Shown here one piece after another: positions 4,995 through 9,020 of a stretch of DNA of 9,020 nucleotides (the stretch's first letter is position 1; every line of letters starts with the position of its first letter). Position numbers and translations under genes: made by a program. The stretch lies in the NCBI GenBank assembly GCA_919902475.1, contig CAKKRA010000067.1, positions 1 to 9,020 on the forward strand. The letters run 5' to 3'. Below the pieces are notes generated by a model that saw only the letters and a program-made list of their open reading frames with translations, did not search any database and was not told the origin of the DNA. Origin of the DNA: Nitrospiria bacterium. GTDB lineage: Bacteria > Nitrospirota > CAKKRA01 > 9FT-COMBO-42-15.

Positions 4995-7334
4995 ATGACC
5001 GCAAGATTGAAATTGATGTTTTATTTGATAGCTGGCGCTCTCGGAGGTATTGGGAGCTGGGCATTTGTGCTTTTTCTCTTAAGCAGGGATTTTTCAAATC
5101 CCATAATACCGAATATAATCCTCGGCTCAATCATCGGCCTTCACATAGGCGCATATATATGGTCTGTTGAGGCTGTTGCAGCAAGGCAGAGATACAAGGC
5201 AATAATAGGCTCTATATACGGCGGTATGTCAGGGATAATCGGCGGCGGGATAGGCGGCCTCTTTGGCGCAACTATCTTTACAAAGATTGGCGGTTTTATT
5301 GTGGAGAGGATGGATGCCATGTCAGAGGCTGGCGTGTATCTTGGCCTTGCAATGGGGTGGGGACTGCTCGGCTTGTTTATAGGCATGAGCGGAGGCATAG
5401 CAGAGCGGTCATGGAAAAAGTCTGTATATGGGATTATCGGGGGGACTATTGGCGGTGTAATCGGCGGCATTATTTTTAATTATCTAAGGAGCAATATACA
5501 CTATTCTGCAACTGCAATCGGCCTTGCCTTTTTAGGCGGCTCCATTGGTCTTGGCATAAGCCTTGTTGAGGAGGCGCTATCAACAGTAAAGGTAAGGATA
5601 ATTAAAGGCAGAAATGAAGGAAGGACGTTCTCTGTAACTAAAAATACGATCTCAATTGGCAGGGACGACAGGTGCGATGTATGCCTCTCCGGCAACGAGG
5701 GTGTTGCCTTACAGCATGCAAAGATAAGTGTTAACAGTAATACCTTTGAGATTACAGAAACAGGCGGCGGCACAGGTGTATATGTGAATGACAAGAAGGT
5801 GGGCAGGAGTGAACTTAGGAATGGAGATATTATAAGGATAGGAAGCGCTGTTTTAATGTTTAATCATTATAGGCATAGGGAGGCTGCGGATAAAAGCGCT
5901 GAAGGAGTCAGCAGTGTCTCTTTGCCAAAGAAGATTGTATTAAAAGGGATGATACTGTTAATTTCAACACTAATTTCTGCTGCCCCGCTCTTTGCTAAAG
6001 AGATAAGGCCTGTAATAACACAGTTTGATTTAAGCAATTATCCAAAGATAGACGCTTATGTTTCTGTGTTAGATGAGCAGGGCAACCCTGTTAAGGATGT
6101 CTCTTTATCAAGAAAGGAGTGGCAGATAAAGGAAAACAACGCAGCATATGAGCCCATGAACATACAAAGGGCAAAGGCAGAGGGTGCAAAGAAAAATATC
6201 TCTGCCATCCTCATACTTGACAGAAGCGGGAGCATGAAGGGCGAGAAGATGGCAAAGGCAAAGGCATCGCTTCTGGAATTTATAAACCTGATGGAGCCTG
6301 AGGATAAGGCTGGGCTTATTGTATTTGACGACAGGGTGAATATTGCATCAGAGCTTACATCAGACAAGGAGCTGTTAAAACAAAAGGTGAATGATGTGGA
6401 GATAGGCGGAAATACTGCCATGTATGATGCTGTTTATACAGGCATAGAAAAGATGATCCCTGTTTCAGGAAGAAAGGTGGTTATTGTATTAACAGATGGC
6501 AAGAGCAACAGGGGCATTCATGTTTATAAAGATACTATGGAATATGCAGCAGTTAATAATACATCTGTCTATACCATTGGTCTTGGTAATGATGTCAGAA
6601 AGGAACAGTTAGAGAGCCTTGCAAAGGAGAGTGGAGGCGAGTATTTCTTTACTCCAACGCCTGAGATGCTTGTGACCTTTTACGAAAAGATAGGGACGCA
6701 GCTTAAGAACGAATACATTGTTACATATTTTACATTAAAAAAGGGCGAGTATCTCCGTGATGTCCATTTGACTGTAAACTATAAAGGAGAAAATGTAGCA
6801 GCAAAGAGAAGATACTTTCAGCCTGAATCAACGCTCTTCGGAAGCCCTGGCAGGCCTTCGCTGCTTCTTTTCCTTGCGCCTGTTGCTGCAGCAGGCTCAC
6901 TCTTGTCCCTCTCTTTGATGAAGCAGGAGAAGGCATACAAAAGGGCGCATGTCTCTGTGCTTCAGGGAAGGTCAAAGGCGCACGATTTCATAATCTCTGA
7001 CGCTGCAGGGATTGGCAGGGATGAGAGGAATGAGATTGCTATATTTAAGGATGCAAAGGTTGAACAGTATCATGCAAAAATAAAGAGGTCTAACGGCGGT
7101 TATGTTATAGAAAATATTGATAATAGCGCAGAGACATTCATAAATCATCAAAAGATCGGACAGCCAATGCCATTAAATGATGGGGATATTATTGGCGTTG
7201 GCAGCGCAAAGCTTATCTTCAGACAGAGCGAGAAGTCTCAGGAGAAGGCGGCAGAGTTGGACAGATGCCCGGCATGCAATGGCGTAATCAGAAAGGGAGG
7301 GAAGTTCTGCCCGAACTGCGGGAAGAGGCTGTAA
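4995..7334 (+). CDS. Multi-spanning membrane protein with FHA-VWA-FHA-zinc ribbon order
   Basis: A 779-residue protein from the ATG with the best ribosome binding site. Residues 7-195 hold six glycine-rich hydrophobic segments (about 7-29, 37-56, 69-95, 112-136, 143-164, 172-195). FHA-1 follows (198-292; SIGRD 220-224, QHAKI 240-244), then a signal-peptide-like hydrophobic segment (314-334) preceded by lysines. The VWA domain (402-566) has an intact metal site: DRSGSM (D409, S411, S413), T474 and D501. A last hydrophobic segment (622-642), followed by positive residues, leads to FHA-2 (650-742; GIGRD 672-676, YHAKI 692-696) and a terminal CxxC ribbon (C758, C761, C772, C775). Charge pattern predicts FHA domains and ribbon inside, VWA outside. 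Both FHA domains keep the GR but lack the SxxH serine and the N of the NGT loop, so phosphopeptide binding may be altered. It looks like two older genes joined, and it probably links an external signal to the kinase. Confidence 0.85.
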   Translation: MTARLKLMFYLIAGALGGIGSWAFVLFLLSRDFSNPIIPNIILGSIIGLHIGAYIWSVEAVAARQRYKAIIGSIYGGMSGIIGGGIGGLFGATIFTKIGGFIVERMDAMSEAGVYLGLAMGWGLLGLFIGMSGGIAERSWKKSVYGIIGGTIGGVIGGIIFNYLRSNIHYSATAIGLAFLGGSIGLGISLVEEALSTVKVRIIKGRNEGRTFSVTKNTISIGRDDRCDVCLSGNEGVALQHAKISVNSNTFEITETGGGTGVYVNDKKVGRSELRNGDIIRIGSAVLMFNHYRHREAADKSAEGVSSVSLPKKIVLKGMILLISTLISAAPLFAKEIRPVITQFDLSNYPKIDAYVSVLDEQGNPVKDVSLSRKEWQIKENNAAYEPMNIQRAKAEGAKKNISAILILDRSGSMKGEKMAKAKASLLEFINLMEPEDKAGLIVFDDRVNIASELTSDKELLKQKVNDVEIGGNTAMYDAVYTGIEKMIPVSGRKVVIVLTDGKSNRGIHVYKDTMEYAAVNNTSVYTIGLGNDVRKEQLESLAKESGGEYFFTPTPEMLVTFYEKIGTQLKNEYIVTYFTLKKGEYLRDVHLTVNYKGENVAAKRRYFQPESTLFGSPGRPSLLLFLAPVAAAGSLLSLSLMKQEKAYKRAHVSVLQGRSKAHDFIISDAAGIGRDERNEIAIFKDAKVEQYHAKIKRSNGGYVIENIDNSAETFINHQKIGQPMPLNDGDIIGVGSAKLIFRQSEKSQEKAAELDRCPACNGVIRKGGKFCPNCGKRL

Positions 7335-7340
7335 ATAATT

Positions 7341-8561
7341 ATGTTAATGATTGGTTTAAAAATAAAAAGCAGATATAAAATCATAGGCCTGCTTGGCGAT
7401 GGCGGCATGAGCACTGTTTACAAGGCAGAGAGGATTGCTGACAGGCATATCTTTGCAATAAAGGAGGTTAAAAATAGTTTTATTGACACCTCTGAAAAGA
7501 CGCAGGTGCTTAATCAGTTCAAGATGGAGGCAAAGATATTATCAAAACTTGACCATCCTAATCTGCCAAAGGTAGAGGATTTCTTTGTTATAAAATCCAC
7601 GCCCTATCTTGTTATGGAATATGTAAGCGGAAAGACGATTGAGGATATATTGATTGAAAATAATGGAAGGTCTTTGGATGAGCTTACTGTTCTTAACTGG
7701 GCAGTGCAGCTTTGCAGGGTGCTGTATTATCTAAGCATACAGAACCCGAGACCTATTGTTTTTCGCGACATGAAGCCTGGGAACATAATTGTTACAAGGG
7801 ATAATAAGATAAAATTAATAGACTTTGGCATAGCGCGCTTTTTTAAGAAGGAGAAGAACAGCGACACTTATATCTTCGGCACACCCGGCTATGCAGCGCC
7901 AGAGCAGTACGGTCTTGGCCAGACAGACAACAGGTCAGACATCTATTCACTCGGCGCAACAATGCACCACTGCCTGACAGGCAAAGACCCGAGGGGGAAT
8001 CCATTTGAGTTTGTGCCGCCAATGGCGCTGAATAAGAATATAACAAAAAAGACATCAGACATTGTAATTAAAGCAGTTGCATACGAAAAGGAAAAGCGGT
8101 ATCAGTCTACACTTGAGATGAAGGATGAAATATATAAGGCGCTGATTGAGGCTGCCAGGCCAAGAGGGGCAAAGACGAGGAAGCTGAATATTAATGAGAC
8201 AACAAGGCAGCTTGATTTAAAAAATGTCTCCCGCGGCAGCAAGATGAAGACCTTTGAGCTTGCCCTTCCTTATATTGGATGTTATACGCACAAGGGGACT
8301 ATTAGTTTTAATCAGCCATGGATATCTGCTGAACCAAAGGAATTTAATGAGAAGACTATATTGACAAATATAAAGGTAGATACTTCGCAGCTTAAATCAG
8401 GAAAGATATATGAGCCTGTTATGATGATTAAATCCTCTGCCGGCGTTATGCGCCTTCCGGCAAAGATTAAGGCAAAGAGGGCATATCTTCTGCCATTAGG
8501 CATCCTTTTTTTAGGAAGCCTTTCTGCCCTCTTATTTTACCTTATAAAATTATCTAACTAA
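7341..8561 (+). CDS. Membrane-anchored Ser/Thr protein kinase
   Basis: A 406-residue kinase starting 6 nt after the preceding stop. No strong ribosome binding site is seen (GAAGAGG at 7322-7328 is 12 nt away), so coupled translation is likely. ATG 7347 is an alternative start. The Hanks-type domain (about 12-270) is complete: glycine loop LLGDGGMSTVY (17-27), AIK lysine K41, helix-C E63, FRDMKPGN (D143, K145, N148), DFG (161-163) and APE (186-188). S174, T176 and T181 are possible activation-loop sites. Residues 300-378 look like a beta-sandwich (GTISFNQPWISAEPKEF ... VDTSQLKSGKIYEP), similar in flavour to Ig-like repeats attached to some bacterial kinases. A single membrane segment (381-402) ends the protein, so kinase and beta domain face the cytoplasm. 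It is the only active-looking kinase here and presumably phosphorylates FHA or VWA partners; the PP2C at 1503 would reverse it. Confidence 0.93.
   Translation: MLMIGLKIKSRYKIIGLLGDGGMSTVYKAERIADRHIFAIKEVKNSFIDTSEKTQVLNQFKMEAKILSKLDHPNLPKVEDFFVIKSTPYLVMEYVSGKTIEDILIENNGRSLDELTVLNWAVQLCRVLYYLSIQNPRPIVFRDMKPGNIIVTRDNKIKLIDFGIARFFKKEKNSDTYIFGTPGYAAPEQYGLGQTDNRSDIYSLGATMHHCLTGKDPRGNPFEFVPPMALNKNITKKTSDIVIKAVAYEKEKRYQSTLEMKDEIYKALIEAARPRGAKTRKLNINETTRQLDLKNVSRGSKMKTFELALPYIGCYTHKGTISFNQPWISAEPKEFNEKTILTNIKVDTSQLKSGKIYEPVMMIKSSAGVMRLPAKIKAKRAYLLPLGILFLGSLSALLFYLIKLSN
8475..8533. terminator. Nested hairpin in the 3' end of the kinase gene; possible HU-side terminator
   Basis: Arms AAGAGGGCA (8475-8483) and TGCCCTCTT (8525-8533) pair perfectly over 9 bp. 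Inside them AGGCATCC (8498-8505) pairs with GGAAGCCT (8514-8521), with one mismatch, around a T7A loop. Read rightwards it is followed by TATTTTA but lies before the kinase stop. Read leftwards it sits 17 nt past the HU stop, a better place for a terminator, though no long T run follows. The role is uncertain. Confidence 0.35.
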
Positions 8562-8822
8562 TTTTTTTAATGCCTTGCCAGCAGAGAACTTTGGCACGCG
8601 GCAAGCAGGGATTGTCATCTCTTTTCCTGTTCTTGGGTTTCTGCCCTTTCTTGCTTTTCTTCTCTGGACAGAAAATGTTCCAAAACCAACTAACGAGACC
8701 CTCTGTCCCTTTTTAAGGGAATTTGAAATCCCGCTCATTAAAGCGCTCAAAGTCTTGCCTGCAGCCACCTTTGTAATGCCTGCTGCTGTCGCCATCTTTT
8801 CTACTAACTCAAGTTTTGTCAT
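8550..8822 (-). CDS. hup: HU-family DNA-binding protein
   Basis: A 90-residue protein of the normal HU/IHF length. It has the N-terminal helical dimer region (TKLELVEKMATAAGITK), the VGFGTFSVQRRKARKGRNPR strand and arm start, and the DNA-intercalating arm with the usual proline around TIPACRVPKF, then KALKKLV at the end. HU bends and compacts DNA and helps replication, recombination and gene control. It is likelier HU than IHF because no IHF subunit-specific context is seen, but the two are hard to separate by eye. AAGGAGG (plus 8831-8837) lies 8 nt before the ATG. The gene converges on the kinase and the two stops overlap by 12 nt (8550-8561). Its promoter is at 8874-8902. Confidence 0.93.
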   Translation of the reverse strand: MTKLELVEKMATAAGITKVAAGKTLSALMSGISNSLKKGQRVSLVGFGTFSVQRRKARKGRNPRTGKEMTIPACRVPKFSAGKALKKLVR

Positions 8823-8873
8823 AGCCCCATCCTCCTTATTAAGAAAAGAATTAAGATTTAATAAATGGCGTTT

Positions 8874-8902
8874 AGCGTAGCAACAGGATGCTGTATTGTC
8901 AA
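8874..8902 (-). promoter_or_regulatory. Promoter of the HU gene
   Basis: On the minus strand TTGACA (plus 8897-8902) is followed after 17 nt by TACGCT (8874-8879), about 52 nt before the HU ATG. The spacing is ideal and the -35 perfect. Confidence 0.7.
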
Positions 8903-8934
8903 GGGAAAAGTTTCAGCTTTTTCACCCTTGACAA
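8896..8934. repeat. Perfect inverted repeat joining two divergent -35 boxes
   Basis: TTGTCAAGGG (8896-8905) and CCCTTGACAA (8925-8934) are exact reverse complements, 19 nt apart. Each contains the TTGACA of one divergent promoter, so the shared element is CCCTTGACAA facing outwards on both sides. Confidence 0.8.
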
Positions 8935-8957
8935 GAAATCAGATTGAATGATACTAT
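8928..8957 (+). promoter_or_regulatory. Promoter of the tRNA-Ala gene
   Basis: TTGACA (8928-8933), an 18-nt spacer, then TACTAT (8952-8957). Transcription would begin just before the tRNA 5' end at 8968. It is divergent from the HU promoter and shares its -35 surroundings. Confidence 0.65.
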
Positions 8958-8967
8958 ATCAAAAAAT

Positions 8968-9020
<53 letters not shown>

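Noticed and set aside
1503..8561. Assignment to a tellurite-resistance or type VI secretion locus
   Set aside because: None of TerB/C/D-like proteins, Tss proteins, Hcp or VgrG is present. Only the generic kinase/PP2C/VWA/FHA parts are shared.

Overview
The window looks like chromosomal DNA from an uncultured, moderately AT-rich bacterium. It has strong AGGAGG-type ribosome binding sites, sigma70-like TTGACA promoters, heavy use of AGG/AGA for Arg and ATA for Ile, and short GC-rich palindromic units between genes. This style resembles Nitrospirota or deltaproteobacteria-like lineages, but that placement is a weak inference.

Left flank (1-1502): a defence-island fringe read leftwards. It holds the first 47 codons of a type I restriction-modification methylase (hsdM, minus strand, running off the left edge), with a good promoter, and a two-gene PIN-toxin/antitoxin cassette (474-1026, minus strand). 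Two short minus-strand remnants on either side of the cassette encode what looks like the extreme N-terminus of the Cas3 HD nuclease. They are about 82% identical over 50 nt, with mostly synonymous differences, and both are cut off at nearly the same codon. The rest is AT-rich spacer with a small GTGTCAG repeat.

Core (1503-8561): five plus-strand genes, almost certainly one operon, encode a Ser/Thr phospho-signalling module. (1) A degenerate kinase-like domain carrying a zinc ribbon, fused to an intact PP2C phosphatase. (2) A soluble VWA protein with an intact MIDAS. (3) A small zinc-ribbon + FHA protein. (4) A multi-spanning membrane protein with the order 6 TM - FHA - TM - VWA - TM - FHA - zinc ribbon, predicted to put the VWA outside and both FHA domains inside. 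(5) An active-looking, C-terminally membrane-anchored Ser/Thr kinase. The parts (kinase, PP2C, VWA, FHA, CxxC ribbons) recall known kinase/phosphatase/VWA triads (TerY-P type, YegI-YegK-YegL, and PpkA-PppA-Fha of type VI secretion). No tellurite or T6SS genes are present here, and the fused pseudokinase-PP2C and the FHA-VWA-FHA membrane receptor are unusual. A simple working model: the membrane VWA senses an extracytoplasmic ligand, kinase and PP2C set phosphorylation, and FHA and soluble VWA proteins relay or scaffold the signal.

Right flank (8550-9020): a convergent HU-family gene whose stop overlaps that of the kinase, then back-to-back promoters sharing a perfect 10-nt inverted repeat over their -35 boxes, and the 5' part of a tRNA-Ala(GGC) running off the right edge.
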